Source of the DNA: CAWKEY01 sp963696315
GTDB lineage: Bacteria; Pseudomonadota; Gammaproteobacteria; Methylococcales; Methylomonadaceae
NCBI GenBank assembly: GCA_963696315.1
Contig: CAVOJU010000007.1
Location: 1 to 64,000 of the forward strand
Direction: 5' to 3'
DNA: 64,000 nucleotides
Below, piece by piece: positions 43,672 through 55,315 of the stretch. The notes under the pieces are model-generated. The model was given only the letters and a program-made list of their open reading frames with translations. It ran no database searches and was not told the DNA's origin. Both the position numbers and the translations under genes were made by a program. Every line of letters begins with the position of its first letter. Position 1 is the first letter of the stretch.

Positions 43672-44199
43672 TCAACTAGTACGAGTGGCTGGGTCCTGCT
43701 GGGCGGCACATTTGTTTGATTTATCTATTGTCATGTTGTCGGTGTTTTTCTCAGCATTCCATTGGTAGAGGCCATAGGAAACTACCAGTATGCATATGAG
43801 CAAAGCCGCAATGACCGGTTTATCCTCACCCAGGTCATCAACACCGGCTTGTCTTGCTTTTGCGAGATCATCGGGGTGATACATACCTTTTCGACAAAAA
43901 AGAATTGTCGCAAAAAACATCCCGGAAACCGCAAGAAATATATGTAAGGTATAGGTAAAGGCGGTTAGAGAACATATTTCATGCACTTGAGTAGCGCTAA
44001 CTCCAAGAATTGCCGAACAAGCCATCATGGCCAATGCAAAAACATTGATCGGAGTTCTGGATTTTGTAACTGCATTCCATGCAGTATTCAAATGACTTTG
44101 TCGTTCAAAAGCTTTATGTGCTGGGTTTCCGCACTTAACGCAAACAACCGCTTTATCTGAAATTTCCTGTTGACACTCCGGGCATTTTATTAGACTCAT
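43672..44199 (-). CDS. Zinc-ribbon membrane protein, unknown function
   Basis: From ATG 44199 the protein has 175 residues. An N-terminal zinc ribbon (IKCPECQQEI ... VCVKCGNPAH) is followed by three predicted membrane helices (VFALAMMACSAILGVSA, LHIFLAVSGMFFATILF, PVIAALLICILVVSYGLY). A short periplasmic or cytoplasmic tail has one Cys. The zinc_ribbon_2 plus TM architecture is common and uncharacterised. The stop lies just past the smbP terminator. Confidence 0.75.
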   Translation of the reverse strand: MSLIKCPECQQEISDKAVVCVKCGNPAHKAFERQSHLNTAWNAVTKSRTPINVFALAMMACSAILGVSATQVHEICSLTAFTYTLHIFLAVSGMFFATILFCRKGMYHPDDLAKARQAGVDDLGEDKPVIAALLICILVVSYGLYQWNAEKNTDNMTIDKSNKCAAQQDPATRTS

Positions 44200-44394
44200 T
44201 ATCTCTCCATCGCTCAAACAGAAGTGCAGCGTCAATGTTATCGACAGGTTCTGGATTAAAAAAATTTTTCTTTGTCAGGGTTAATTGTGAACTACAACTC
44301 GCAAGCAAGCTTGTGAATTTCACCGCAGTCCACTTGGGTACGCTGAACAAAGAGGAGTCCCTCACTGGCGAATGAAATGGTTTAATTAACCAGG

Positions 44395-45288
44395 TCATCT
44401 TTTTTTCGGCATCGACTCATAACCGGAAATCACATCAAACAACTCCTCATCAATAGTTTGCTGGCGCAACTGATGGAAAGACCGGCTAAGTTCTTCCAGA
44501 AGTTCATCGATGTTTTTTTCGGCCCGCTGCATGGCTGCCAGCCGGCTGGCATTTTCTGCGGCCAGCGATTCGGCGCAAGCCCGGTACAACGAAACAAAAA
44601 GATATTCACGAATCAGGGCACTCAGCGTCGAAGCGTAATTTCCCACGATTTCCGGTAAGGGAGTAGTTGGCCAGGCCGCCTTGACAAACTTGAGCTGCCA
44701 GTCGGCGTCCAGCGGCAGCACACGCACACAGACCGGCTCATAAACAGCGCCAGGCCCGGCTTGCGGCCGATTATAAAATAAATACAGCGAAGTCTCGTGA
44801 TTCAACTGATGCCTTTCGGTTTCGATAAGCAACTGGCCGATCAATGGCGTAATGCCCGCCACCGAATTGGGTGTAGCAAACACACCGCTTACCGCTATTC
44901 CCGAATCCAGCAGATGCGCATGAATGCGTTCGCCCACCGTCCAGACGATTTTATCCCCAGCCAAGTCGTTTAATCGGGCGTTTGTAAATTCGACCAGGAC
45001 GTCATTAAACTGCCCCACCAGACCCTGATCGGTGCCGAATACAATGACGCCAGCCCGATTCAATGCTGCCGGGCGGGGACCGGTTTCGGCATGGGCTGCC
45101 GCCCTCATCGGCCTGAAACAAGCCGTCAAGGCCAGTTCGATGGTACGGGCATAATCCCCCAATGAGCGCACCGATTCCTCGTATTGGACAATGCTGGAAG
45201 CCGCCAAGGCTTTCATCGTCCGCACCACGCTTTTTAGATCCTCCGCGCCCTCGATTTTACGGCGTAAACTGTTCGGCGTATCGGTCAT
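44395..45288 (-). CDS. atpG: N-ATPase gamma subunit
   Basis: The 297-residue central-stalk protein has N- and C-terminal coiled-coil helices (SLRRKIEGAEDLKSVVRTMKALA; ASRLAAMQRAEKNIDELLEELSRSFHQLRQQTIDEELFDVISGYES, abridged) around a Rossmann-like core (VIVFGTDQGLVGQFND). It couples F1 catalysis to ring rotation. Its ATG overlaps the atpA stop (ATGA). It ends the operon, with about 195 bases to the zinc-ribbon gene's start. Confidence 0.9.
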   Translation of the reverse strand: MTDTPNSLRRKIEGAEDLKSVVRTMKALAASSIVQYEESVRSLGDYARTIELALTACFRPMRAAAHAETGPRPAALNRAGVIVFGTDQGLVGQFNDVLVEFTNARLNDLAGDKIVWTVGERIHAHLLDSGIAVSGVFATPNSVAGITPLIGQLLIETERHQLNHETSLYLFYNRPQAGPGAVYEPVCVRVLPLDADWQLKFVKAAWPTTPLPEIVGNYASTLSALIREYLFVSLYRACAESLAAENASRLAAMQRAEKNIDELLEELSRSFHQLRQQTIDEELFDVISGYESMPKKR

Positions 45289-46808
45289 TTTTGCAAAGGC
45301 GCGAGAGCCTTGCCGGCAACTTCGACAATCAGCTCGCGGTTCGAAACGCTTAACGGTTCGTCCGATAACAGGCTTTGAATGAGCGTCTCGGGCAACTCCA
45401 GGGCAGCGTAGCGGACCGCACGTTCGGCTTCGGTCATCTGATTCAGGGGCACGGCATCAAAAAATCCATGCGTCAGCGCCAGCAATACCGCTATCTGCCC
45501 GGCTACCGGAAGAGGTTCGAATTCCGGCTGTTTAAGACAGGAACGGATGCGCCGGCCATGCTCGATGATCTTGCGCGTATGTTCATCCAGACGGGTCCCG
45601 AAACGGGCAAAGGTTTCCAGTTCCTCAAATTGCGCATAAGCCAGCTTTAGATCGCCGGCAACAGAACGGTAGGCGGGCCGTTGCGCCTTGCCGCCCACCC
45701 GCGATACCGATTTTCCGACATCGACGGCGGGCAACACGCCCAATTCGAACAGGCTCGGCGACAGATAAATCTGCCCGTCGGTGATCGAAATCAGATTGGT
45801 AGGAATATAGGCGGCCAGGTTCTGGGCTTCGGTTTCGATAATCGGCAACGCGGTCAGCGAACCGCCGCCGAGATCGTCGTGCAAATGCGTCGCCCGCTCC
45901 AATAAGCGGGAGTGGATATAAAAAATATCGCCCGGAAACGCTTCTCGCCCGGGCGGCCTTCGCAATAATAGTGAAAGCTCGCGATAGGCGCGGGCGTGGT
46001 GGGTTAAATCATCGTAAACGATCAGCACATCACGGCCCTGTTCCATAAAATACTCGGCGATGCTGGTCGCCGCATAAGGCGCAATGTAAGCCAGTCCCGG
46101 CGGGTCATTGCCCTCCGTGACCACGACGAGGGTATAGTCCATTGCGGCTTTTTCCTGCAAAGTGGCGACAACCTGGGCCACAGCCGAAGACCGCTGGCCG
46201 ATGGCGCAATAAATACACACGACATTCTGGTCGTGCTGGTTAAGGATCGTATCAATTGCAATTGCCGTCTTGCCGGTTTGCCGGTCGCCCAGAATCAATT
46301 CGCGCTGGCCGCGGCCGATGGGTATCAGGGCGTCGATGACTTTGACGCCGGTTTGCAGCGGTATGGTGACGGGCGACCGGTCCATGATCGCCGGGGCTTC
46401 GCGTTCAATAGGGCGGCGGCCGCTGTAATGGAGCGGCCCCTTGCCGTCCAATACCCTGCCTAAAGGATCGATCACGCGGCCGATCAGACCTTCGCCCACT
46501 GGCACATCCATGACCCTGCCAGTGCGCTCAACTTCATCGCCGGCCTGTACATGCCAATAATTGCCGAGTAGAACCACGCCGATTTCGTCCTCATCGAGAT
46601 TGAAGGCAATGCCGGATAAATTACCCGGAAACTTGACCAGTTCTTCAAAACCGACGCCCGGCAATCCGGCCACCATGGCGATTCCGTTGGAAACTGTGGT
46701 GACCGTGCCCACTTCATACGCAGTCAATTGCGGGCTATAGGCTTCCCGCGCCCGTTTGATATTCTCAAATGCGCATTTCAGATCGGTAGCCAGATTATCC
46801 AGCGGCAT
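45285..46808 (-). CDS. atpA: N-ATPase alpha subunit
   Basis: The 507-residue nucleotide-binding subunit has an N-terminal beta barrel, P-loop GDRQTGKTAIAIDTI and VYDDLTHHARAYRELSLLLRRPPGREAFPGDIFYIHSRLLERA. The C-terminal part is diverged from standard AtpA, as expected for N-type ATPases. It overlaps atpF by 14 bases. Confidence 0.93.
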   Translation of the reverse strand: MPLDNLATDLKCAFENIKRAREAYSPQLTAYEVGTVTTVSNGIAMVAGLPGVGFEELVKFPGNLSGIAFNLDEDEIGVVLLGNYWHVQAGDEVERTGRVMDVPVGEGLIGRVIDPLGRVLDGKGPLHYSGRRPIEREAPAIMDRSPVTIPLQTGVKVIDALIPIGRGQRELILGDRQTGKTAIAIDTILNQHDQNVVCIYCAIGQRSSAVAQVVATLQEKAAMDYTLVVVTEGNDPPGLAYIAPYAATSIAEYFMEQGRDVLIVYDDLTHHARAYRELSLLLRRPPGREAFPGDIFYIHSRLLERATHLHDDLGGGSLTALPIIETEAQNLAAYIPTNLISITDGQIYLSPSLFELGVLPAVDVGKSVSRVGGKAQRPAYRSVAGDLKLAYAQFEELETFARFGTRLDEHTRKIIEHGRRIRSCLKQPEFEPLPVAGQIAVLLALTHGFFDAVPLNQMTEAERAVRYAALELPETLIQSLLSDEPLSVSNRELIVEVAGKALAPLQK

Positions 46809-47598
46809 AGCCTTCGGCTCCGGATTCGGCGGGTGATATGGTTTTGGCCTCCAGCACCCTGTCTACGCTGTGTTCTAACGAAGCCAGATAATCGGCGATA
46901 TGCCAGGACAGCTTGTGGCCGTTTGTACTTAGCTCGATGCCGCTGATCTGATCGGCATTCGTCTGAAATTTAATGGCGGCGTCAACCGCAAACACTTCTC
47001 TCACGGCTTGTTGAAGCGCCGTTTTCTGTTCCGGTCTCAATTCGAAAGCGCTACGCACCAATACCGGATTGGATGATGACTGAATCGCCTGGGTGAGCAG
47101 TTTTTTGTCAGATTCATTCAGCGTGTACAGGCGCTGAAGGAAAACTTCGCAGATGCGCTGTTCCAGACCTTCCGAAGCCAGATCCGCGAGGGTTTTGCGG
47201 GTAATGGCGAAAACCTCCTCACGAGTGTGCTGCATGATGTCGCGGTGCAGGCTGTATTGTTCGTTTTCCAGTGCTTTTCGCCAGCCTGCGCTCAGCGCGT
47301 GCGACTCAGCTCTCGCCGCTTCGATTAGGTTCTCGCGTTCATGATTGGCTTCCTGTTGCGCTTGTTTCAAAAGATCAGCGCTCTGCTGTGCAATTACTTC
47401 ATTTTTGTAGGCATACTCGTTTCGCTCGCGCTCGGCATCGGCCATGATTTTCCGGGCATCCTCCAACTGCCGCGCGATTTTCTTTTCGCGCTCATCCAGC
47501 GCCCGCAAAATGGGCTTATAAAGAAATCGCTTCAACAAAGCCATCAAGATCAGAAAATTGACCAGTTGCGCGAAAACAGTAAACCAGTCGATTAACAC
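46795..47598 (-). CDS. atpF: N-ATPase b subunit with delta-like C-terminus
   Basis: At 267 residues it is far longer than ordinary b (~156). One N-terminal helix (TVFAQLVNFLILMALLKRFLY) is followed by a charged coiled coil to about residue 165. The last ~100 residues (RSAFELRPEQKTALQQAVREVF ... GIELSTNGHKLSWHIADYLASLE, abridged) resemble the end of the delta subunit. N-ATPase operons lack atpH, and this extension probably replaces it. The start lies 3 bases after atpE. Confidence 0.9.
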   Translation of the reverse strand: MLIDWFTVFAQLVNFLILMALLKRFLYKPILRALDEREKKIARQLEDARKIMADAERERNEYAYKNEVIAQQSADLLKQAQQEANHERENLIEAARAESHALSAGWRKALENEQYSLHRDIMQHTREEVFAITRKTLADLASEGLEQRICEVFLQRLYTLNESDKKLLTQAIQSSSNPVLVRSAFELRPEQKTALQQAVREVFAVDAAIKFQTNADQISGIELSTNGHKLSWHIADYLASLEHSVDRVLEAKTISPAESGAEGYAAG

Positions 47599-47601
47599 TG
47601 A

Positions 47602-47883
47602 TTAATGCCCCGCCGCCTGAGCTATGGCGTAATCCCAGAAAGGATTGGCAAAGATCAGAATCATCGACACGACTAGACAATAAATGGCTGTCGATTCAAC
47701 CATGGCCAAACCGACAAATAAAGTGCGGGTAATCGTCGCCGCGGCATCAGGTTGCTGGGCCAGTGCGCTTAACGCCGTTGACAGCGCCCGGGCTTCGCCG
47801 AAGGCGGGCCCAAGACCGCCGATACCAATGGTAATCCCAGCAGTCACGATAGATGCGACTGCAATTAAGGTAACTGTATCCAT
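47602..47883 (-). CDS. atpE: N-ATPase c subunit with Na+-binding motif
   Basis: The 93-residue protein is a two-helix hairpin with loop QQPDA. Helix 2 contains E63-S64-T65 and Y68 (MVESTAIY), the Glu-Ser-Thr-x-x-Tyr set of Na+-binding c rings. Helix 1 has Glu30 (GPAFGEAR) where Na+ F-type rings usually have Gln, a known feature of N-ATPases. Na+ translocation is therefore predicted. The C-terminus is slightly extended (FWDYAIAQAAGH). Confidence 0.93.
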   Translation of the reverse strand: MDTVTLIAVASIVTAGITIGIGGLGPAFGEARALSTALSALAQQPDAAATITRTLFVGLAMVESTAIYCLVVSMILIFANPFWDYAIAQAAGH

Positions 47884-47909
47884 AATATTTCCTCGTTAGT
47901 ATTAAACGT

Positions 47910-48581
47910 TCATTCGCCATGACTGCGGGTAGCGGCGGCGATGTAAACCGTCGCCAGTACCGTAAAAATATAAGCTTGGACGATGCCGGTGAGCAACCCG
48001 AATAGATTCATGATCACCGGAAAAAAAAACGGCGTGACAATCAGTAAAATAGCGACAATCATTGAACCGCTCATCATATTGCCGAACAGTCGCACGGCCA
48101 GGGCCAGGGTTCGCGTCACTTCGCCGATGATATTGAAAGGCAGCATGATCAGCGTCGGTTTCAGGTAGGATTTTAAATAAGCACCCAAACCTTGATCGGC
48201 AATACCGAAAAACGGTACGGCTATGAATACGGCGATGGCCAACGCCGCCGTGGTCGACAATGAACCGGTCGGAGGCTCATAACCAGGAAAAATCGTAGCC
48301 AGATTGGCGATGGCTATAAACAGAAACAAGGTACCCAGAAAACCAAGATATTTTTCCGGCCGCTTCAGGCCGACTTCCTCGATTTGTTGGTTCAGGGTAA
48401 TGACAATAATTTCGAGCACATTTTGCCAGCGCTTGTGTTCTCTATCTCGGGCCAGATTCCGGGTGATCAGATAAGCCCCGACCACCAGCACCAGCATAAT
48501 CGCCCAGGTAGTCACGATCGTGCCATTGAGCTTGATGAAACCGTATTGCCAAAAAATAATTTGATCGGAACTCAAGCGCAT
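47910..48581 (-). CDS. atpB: N-ATPase a subunit
   Basis: The 223-residue membrane subunit has about five helices. The ion-channel Arg sits in EVTRTLALAVRLFGNMMSG (RLFGNM motif), and a C-terminal helix reads GLLTGIVQAYIFTVLATVYI. It forms the half channels facing the c ring. It is shorter than standard a subunits, as in other N-ATPases. Confidence 0.92.
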   Translation of the reverse strand: MRLSSDQIIFWQYGFIKLNGTIVTTWAIMLVLVVGAYLITRNLARDREHKRWQNVLEIIVITLNQQIEEVGLKRPEKYLGFLGTLFLFIAIANLATIFPGYEPPTGSLSTTAALAIAVFIAVPFFGIADQGLGAYLKSYLKPTLIMLPFNIIGEVTRTLALAVRLFGNMMSGSMIVAILLIVTPFFFPVIMNLFGLLTGIVQAYIFTVLATVYIAAATRSHGE

Positions 48582-48585
48582 CAGT

Positions 48586-48885
48586 TTACTCCTCGACCGG
48601 CTCCGGTAATTTTACCGGCTCGGAACGGGTCAATCTAAGCACGATAAATCGTACGATGACAAAACCCACCAGACAAGCCAAAAAGCGCTGCCAATGGCCG
48701 GCAGCTATCACATAAAAACCAACCAAGGTGATGCCGGTGCGCAGCAGCAGGCTGCTGAAAAACCAAAGACCTGGGTGCTTTGCGTTCACACCTTTTTGTA
48801 TAGTCCACCAAAGCCCTCCGAAAAAAAATGCCCCCAGCAAGCCCCCCATCCCTAAAGCCAGCACCAACATCAGATTCTCATTCAT
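48586..48885 (-). CDS. atpR: N-ATPase accessory membrane protein AtpR
   Basis: From ATG 48885 the product is 99 residues with three hydrophobic segments (LMLVLALGMGGLLGAFFFGGLWW, LLLRTGITLVGFYVIAAG, FLACLVGFVIVRFIV). It matches the AtpR proteins unique to N-ATPase operons and thought to help assemble the c ring. It overlaps atpQ by 8 bases, with atpB 4 bases downstream. Confidence 0.88.
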   Translation of the reverse strand: MNENLMLVLALGMGGLLGAFFFGGLWWTIQKGVNAKHPGLWFFSSLLLRTGITLVGFYVIAAGHWQRFLACLVGFVIVRFIVLRLTRSEPVKLPEPVEE

Positions 48886-49213
48886 TTTTCTTGTCCTGCT
48901 TTTCATGGATCTGGGCTTCTTCATCCGATACCCAGCGCCAGGCGTTCCAGCAACCGAGCATCAAGCCGCCGATCAATAACATCAATGTCCAGGAATGAGG
49001 TCCGGGATAGCGTCTGTCCAGCCATAAACCGGCAAATATGCCCACCAGGGTCGGCACCGCGACAGACCAGCCTATCAATCCGAACCAGCCGAAGCCGAAC
49101 CAGATCGTCTTATTCACTCGGCGTTGCGCATCCAATTTGCGCTTCACTTTCAAGCCGACTTGACGGCTGAAAGCGGTTTCGCTGTGCTCATTTTTTTTAG
49201 ATGGATCATTCAC
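48878..49213 (-). CDS. atpQ: N-ATPase accessory protein AtpQ (AtpI-like)
   Basis: The start is GTG 49213, overlapping the atpC stop (GTGAATGA). The 111-residue product has a basic soluble N-terminus and two helices (GWFGLIGWSVAVPTLVGIFAGLWLD, abridged; WTLMLLIGGLMLGCWNAW). The pair resembles AtpI/AtpQ proteins involved in ring assembly or Mg2+ supply. Confidence 0.85.
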   Translation of the reverse strand: MNDPSKKNEHSETAFSRQVGLKVKRKLDAQRRVNKTIWFGFGWFGLIGWSVAVPTLVGIFAGLWLDRRYPGPHSWTLMLLIGGLMLGCWNAWRWVSDEEAQIHEKQDKKNE

Positions 49214-49584
49214 GACGATACTCCATAAAGCGCCGGACAAAACCGGTCTCCAGCTTGGCCATGACAGAACGCACGCTTTTTTCACGCTCGTCAAATTCAA
49301 GAAATTCCCGCGCCACGGCCTCACGTAATTGATCCAACTCGGCACCGCCGATGGCGTTGCGTACCGACACGAAGACGTCGAAACCGGTTTTAACCAGCAC
49401 GCCCTGATCAACGGCCAGATACACTTCGCCATTTTTCTCTGTTTCGTAGGTGAGAATACCGGGTGCGAGGGCCGCCGCGCAATCCAGGCGGCGCGGTAAA
49501 ATGCCGAACGAGCCTTGATAAGTCTCCGCAACGATCCGAGTCACCAATTCCAGCTCGGCGAATACCTGAAAAGGCAACAGGATT

Positions 49585-49610
<26 letters not shown>
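49206..49610 (-). CDS. atpC: N-ATPase epsilon subunit
   Basis: From ATG 49610 (MKRSLMRLKILLPF) the product is 134 residues. It has the epsilon beta-sandwich (VAETYQGSFGILPRRLDCAAALAPGILTY, abridged; GEVYLAVDQGVLVKTG) and a C-terminal helix that differs from the usual two-helix tail. An in-frame ATG at 49637 is possible but lies further inside atpD. Confidence 0.88.
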
Positions 49611-51003
<1,393 letters not shown>

Positions 51004-51058
51004 GCTTATGCCTATAATTTCGGGGTTCGATGTATCTGGTCTGCATAGTGCCGCCGAA

Positions 51059-51364
51059 TTAATCGGGTAACTTCCGCCGCAGCTGCTCCATTTCTTCGAG
51101 CAAATCCAGCACCAGGGCGCTGCCGGGCAGATTAAGGCCGAGGTCCTGTTGCAGGTGCAGGGCAATTTGCAGCCGTTTTAACGCATTGTGATCAAATCGC
51201 CAGGTGTAAATTGACGAGCCTTCAGGATCCAATACGCCTTCCTCGACCATTTCAATAACACACTCCTGGCTGGTTTTGGCAAACTGGCACAATTCACCCA
51301 AGGACAAGCGTATGCTTTCATCCAGCACCATGCCGGAAATAACCACGATTTCATTTTTCATCAA
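51059..51364 (-). CDS. cbpM: Chaperone modulator CbpM
   Basis: The 101-residue helical protein (LSLGELCQFAKTSQECVIEMVEEGVLDPEG, abridged; LKRLQIALHLQQDLGLNLPG) inhibits the J-domain protein CbpA by binding its J domain. Its start overlaps the cbpA stop region by 4 bases. The cbpA-cbpM pair lies just upstream of, and in the same direction as, atpD. Confidence 0.88.
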   Translation of the reverse strand: MMKNEIVVISGMVLDESIRLSLGELCQFAKTSQECVIEMVEEGVLDPEGSSIYTWRFDHNALKRLQIALHLQQDLGLNLPGSALVLDLLEEMEQLRRKLPD

Positions 51365-52315
51365 CGCCTCCCCATTTCTGAGCGCGGATTCATCGGCATG
51401 TCTTTAGCCATTTGTTCATACAATGCTTTGGCCTGCTCTGTTTTGGCCGGAGGTGTCACTATTTTTAAAGTCACGTACTGATCGCCGGCCGGCACGCCGG
51501 GCAAACCGCGGCCTTTTAAGCGCAATTGTTTGCCGGTTTGGGAGCCGGCGGGAATTTTCAAGTCCACCATGCCGCCCAGCGTCGGTACAGCGACCCTGGC
51601 GCCTAAAGCCGCTTCCCAGGGCGTAACCGGCAGTTCCAGGTGAATATCACGGCCTTCGGCACGAAAGTATCGGTGGGGATTAAATTCCACTTCAAGATAT
51701 AAATCACCGTTGCTGCCGCCCCCTATTCCTGGCCCTCCCTGCCCTGCCAGGCGTATGCGCTGCCCGGCCTTAATGCCTTTAGGTATCTTGATATTCAAGC
51801 TGCGCATTTTGGCAATAACCTGGCCCTGGCTGTCCGTTTGCGGCATGTTCAGGGTAATCAGACGTCTCTCCGCCATTAAAAGCGTCCACCAAATCGATCA
51901 AAATCCTGGCATGCTGATCACTGCCATGGGCCTGAAACTGCCTGCCGTAGCCGCCCGCATCGGCGCCCTGTGCATAAGCCCGGCCAAACAGGGCTTCAAA
52001 AAAATCACTGAATCCGCTGCCTTGGCTTCCGCCAAAACCCTTGCCAAAATCAAAGCCGGTCTGGTATTCCGGCGGCGGGGTAAAGGGTTGCCCGTGCTGA
52101 AAGTTACGGCCTATTTGATCATAAGCCGCGCGTTTCTTGGGATCTTTCAGGACTTCGTAGGCTTCGCCGAGTTCTTTGAACTTGGCTTCGGCATTGGGCT
52201 CTTTACTGACATCGGGATGATATTTTCGGGCCAGCTTGCGATAAGCGCGTTTTACCTCGTCTGGCGTGGCATTCTTGGCCAGCCCCATTATTTTGTAATA
52301 ATCTTTATATTCCAT
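51361..52315 (-). pseudogene. cbpA: CbpA, DnaJ-family curved-DNA-binding co-chaperone, one frameshift
   Basis: The N-terminal frame gives a J domain (YKIMGLAKNATPDEVKRAYRK, abridged, with HPD in KYHPDVSKE) and a Gly/Phe region up to DLVDAFNGG. The C-terminal frame gives AERRLITLNMPQ, SLNIKIPKGIKAGQRIRLAGQG and GRGLPGVPAGDQYV, the substrate-binding domains. Removing one base near 51878 yields exactly 318 codons, the normal CbpA length. It would assist DnaK and bind curved DNA. Confidence 0.85.
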
Positions 52316-52427
52316 AAAAGCTCTGACTGCTCATTATTGTAGCTGTTCGACTCGGCTAGGCGTTTTTACAAACGATTTGGTGACTACCATTAGCAGAAAA
52401 TCAGTAAGGTCATTTTTGTATTAAACG

Positions 52428-53027
52428 TTAGTTTTTTTCATTAGTGCGATCTGCATTTTCTGGCAGACGGCAAAATCCTTGTGCAGGCAAATCCAGAGCA
52501 CTGTTAAATTTGCTGGATAAATTCTGAAAGGCAATGAGGCCGGATAGTTCGACTATTTCATCTTCGTTAAAGTATTCATACAGGCGCCTAGTCAAATCAT
52601 TATCAACCTGCCGACCGGTATACGTCATCGCCTCAACATATTCCAAAACAAGCTTTTCTTTGTTATCAAACAACTCACTTTCTCGCCATCGTTCAAGAGC
52701 CTCCACCTTGTTCATGGAGCCCGTTCTTTTTGCCAACACGGCAGAGTTAATATCAATACAAAAGCGGCACGCGTTTATTTGCGATACTCTCACCGTAATC
52801 AAGGAGCGTAGCACGGGATTGATAGGGCTATTCTTTCTATCCAGAACGCCATAGAGTATGGCTATTGCTGCAAACAACCTGGGGACTCTGGCCCAAATCA
52901 ATGCCGGTTTAAGGACTTGTCCGTATTTTCTTTTTTGATTCCAAAAGAAGGGACGAAGGTACCATGGATAACTGAAAATGGGTTTTTCTGTGACTCTCAT
53001 ATCATCATCGAAGTTGATTTTAATCAT
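52428..53027 (-). CDS. Carboxymuconolactone decarboxylase/AhpD-like protein
   Basis: The 199-residue helical protein has the AhpD-type redox motif CRFCID (CxxC) in ITVRVSQINACRFCIDINSA. The C-terminal half (LVLEYVEAMTYTG, RLYEYFNEDEIVELSGLIAFQNL) fits the CMD family. The peroxidase-like or decarboxylase activity is not predictable. It follows copA by 83 bases on the same strand. Start 53027 or ATG 53000 are both possible. Confidence 0.85.
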   Translation of the reverse strand: MIKINFDDDMRVTEKPIFSYPWYLRPFFWNQKRKYGQVLKPALIWARVPRLFAAIAILYGVLDRKNSPINPVLRSLITVRVSQINACRFCIDINSAVLAKRTGSMNKVEALERWRESELFDNKEKLVLEYVEAMTYTGRQVDNDLTRRLYEYFNEDEIVELSGLIAFQNLSSKFNSALDLPAQGFCRLPENADRTNEKN

Positions 53028-53110
53028 CCGGACTCATCCGAAGACGGAGGGGGCAATGACTTACTTAACCAGGGATGGGGTTTTCAACATCCTGTCAGGT
53101 TAACTCGCAT

Positions 53111-55249
53111 TTACAATACTACCCGCCTAAGCCGTAACGCATTGGCAATGACCGAAACCGAACTAAAACTCATCGCTGCCGCTGCAATCATCGGTGACAG
53201 CAAAATGCCGAAGAACGGATACAGCACACCGGCTGCAACGGGAATGCCGAGGGCGTTGTAAATAAAAGCAAAGAACAGGTTCTGGCGGATATTACGCATG
53301 GTAGCCTGACTTAAGAGTCGTGACCGGGCGATTCCACGCAGATCGCCTTTGACCAGCGTGACTCCTGCACTTTCCATGGCGACATCGGTGCCCGTACCCA
53401 TGGCAATGCCTACGTGTGCCTGCGCCAATGCCGGCGCATCGTTGATACCGTCACCCGCCATTGCCACGATATGGCCTTCGGCCTGCAATTGTTTAACGAT
53501 TCCGGTTTTCTGTTCGGGTAATACTTCCGCTTCAACCCGGTCTATGCCGAGTTTTTTTGCCACTGCATTGGCTGTGGTTTTATTATCACCGGTCAGCATG
53601 ACGACTTTTATGCCTGCATCGTGCAGGGCTTTCAGCGCTTCCGGTGTTGATGATTTGATGGGATCGGCGACACTGATAAATCCGCCGAGCTTCCCGTCCA
53701 CGGCAACAAACATGACGGTCTGTCCTTCCAGGCGAAGCTCGTCAGCCTGTTTTTGTAAAGGCGTTGTATCGATATTCTGCGCTGCCATTAATTTGGCATT
53801 ACCCAGCGCAACCTGGCGGTCTGAAATCCTGCCGCAAACACCTTGACCGGTTACCGATTCAAATTGTTCTCCGGCAGTCAGCTTGATGCCTTTTTCTTCA
53901 GCGCCTTTAACAATGGCGGCGGCAAGCGGGTGTTCGCTGGCCCGTTCCAGGCTTGCGCCGAGAATGCAGCACGTCTTCTTCGGAAAAATTTTTGGCTGCT
54001 ATGACTGACATGAGACGGGGTTTACCTTCTGTCAGCGTGCCGGTTTTGTCGACCACCAAGGTATCTATTTTTTCCATGATCTCCAGCGCTTCGGCATTTT
54101 TAATCAATACCCCGAGCTGAGCGCCCTTGCCGGTACCGACCATAATCGACATCGGCGTGGCAAGACCGAGAGCACAGGGGCAAGCAATAATGAGTACGGC
54201 TACCGCATTAACAATGGCATGAGCCAAACGCGGTTCCGGCCCCCACTGCCACCAGACGATCAAGGTAATGATGGCAATGATCACCACGGCCGGTACAAAC
54301 CAGGCGGCAACCACATCCGCCAGTTTCTGGATCGGCGCCCGGCTGCGCTGTGCTTCGCTGACCATTCTCACGATTTGGGCCAGTAGCGTTTCGCCGCCGA
54401 CCTTCTCGGCGAGCATCAGCAGACTACCGGTGCTGTTGACGGTGGCGCCTATCAGGCGATCGCCTGCATTTTTTTCTACCGGAATAGGTTCGCCGGTCAT
54501 CATGGATTCATCGACACTGCTATAACCTTGCTGCACGACACCGTCAACAGGGATTTTTTCGCCAGGCCGGACGCGTAACACATCGCCCGGTTGTACCTGA
54601 TCAAGGGGAATATCTTCTTCCTTGCCGTCGTCATGACACCCGGCGCGCTGTTTTCGGCGCCAGCTCCAGCAGCATCTTGATAGCCTGGCTGGTGCGGCTT
54701 CGAGCCCGTAATTCCAGTACTTGCCCCAGCAGCACCAAGGCAGTAATGACGGCGGCGGCCTCGAAATAGACGGCCACCATGCCGTTTGAGTTGCGCAGGG
54801 TTGGCGGGAAAATCCCCGGCGCAACCGTTGCTACCACGCTGTAACCCCAGGCGACGCCGATACCCAATGCGATCAGGGTAAACATGTTCAAATTGCGAGT
54901 GATGACGGAACGCCAGCCGCGCTGAAAAAACGGCCAGCCGCCCCACAAAACGACCGGTGTGGCTAAAGCAAATTCAATCCATGGCAACGAGTGGGTGAAG
55001 AAGGAGCCGGTAATCAAACCCGGCATCAGGTCATGGGCCATCGCCAAAATGAACACGGGTATCGACAAGCGCAGTACTGACCCAAAACCTTCGGCTCATA
55101 TCGGTGAGTTCTTGGTTTTCCTCATCCTCCCCTGCAACGTCTCGGGGTTCCAGAGCCATGCCGCACTTGGGGCAGGAGCCGGGCTCACTGCGGATGATTT
55201 CAGGATGCATCGGACAGGTATAAGTTTTATTGTGAGCGTATTTTATCAT
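53111..55249 (-). pseudogene. copA: CopA-type Cu(I) P1B ATPase, three single-base frame breaks
   Basis: Four frames join into 711 residues after removing one base near 55060 (TT), 54640 (GGG) and 53965 (TT). The corrected length is an exact multiple of three. The N-terminus has the heavy-metal-binding motif YTCPMHPEI and CPKCGMALEP, and the usual CxxC MBD is absent. Then come SMMTGEPIPVEK, the Cu(I) motif CPCALGLATPMS, VVDKTGTLTEG, SEHPLAAAI and AGDGINDAPALAQA. It exports Cu(I) from the cytoplasm. Upstream lie a small membrane protein and the cus-like operon. Confidence 0.88.
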
Positions 55250-55315
55250 TGTCTTACCCTATAGTTTTCCTGATTAGCTCATAGGATATGGATGAACTGA
55301 ACGCAGTGAAGCGCA

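Noticed and set aside
44153..44398. 81-codon minus-strand frame between atpG and the zinc-ribbon gene
   Set aside because: It overlaps the zinc-ribbon start in another frame, lacks a ribosome site and resembles nothing known.
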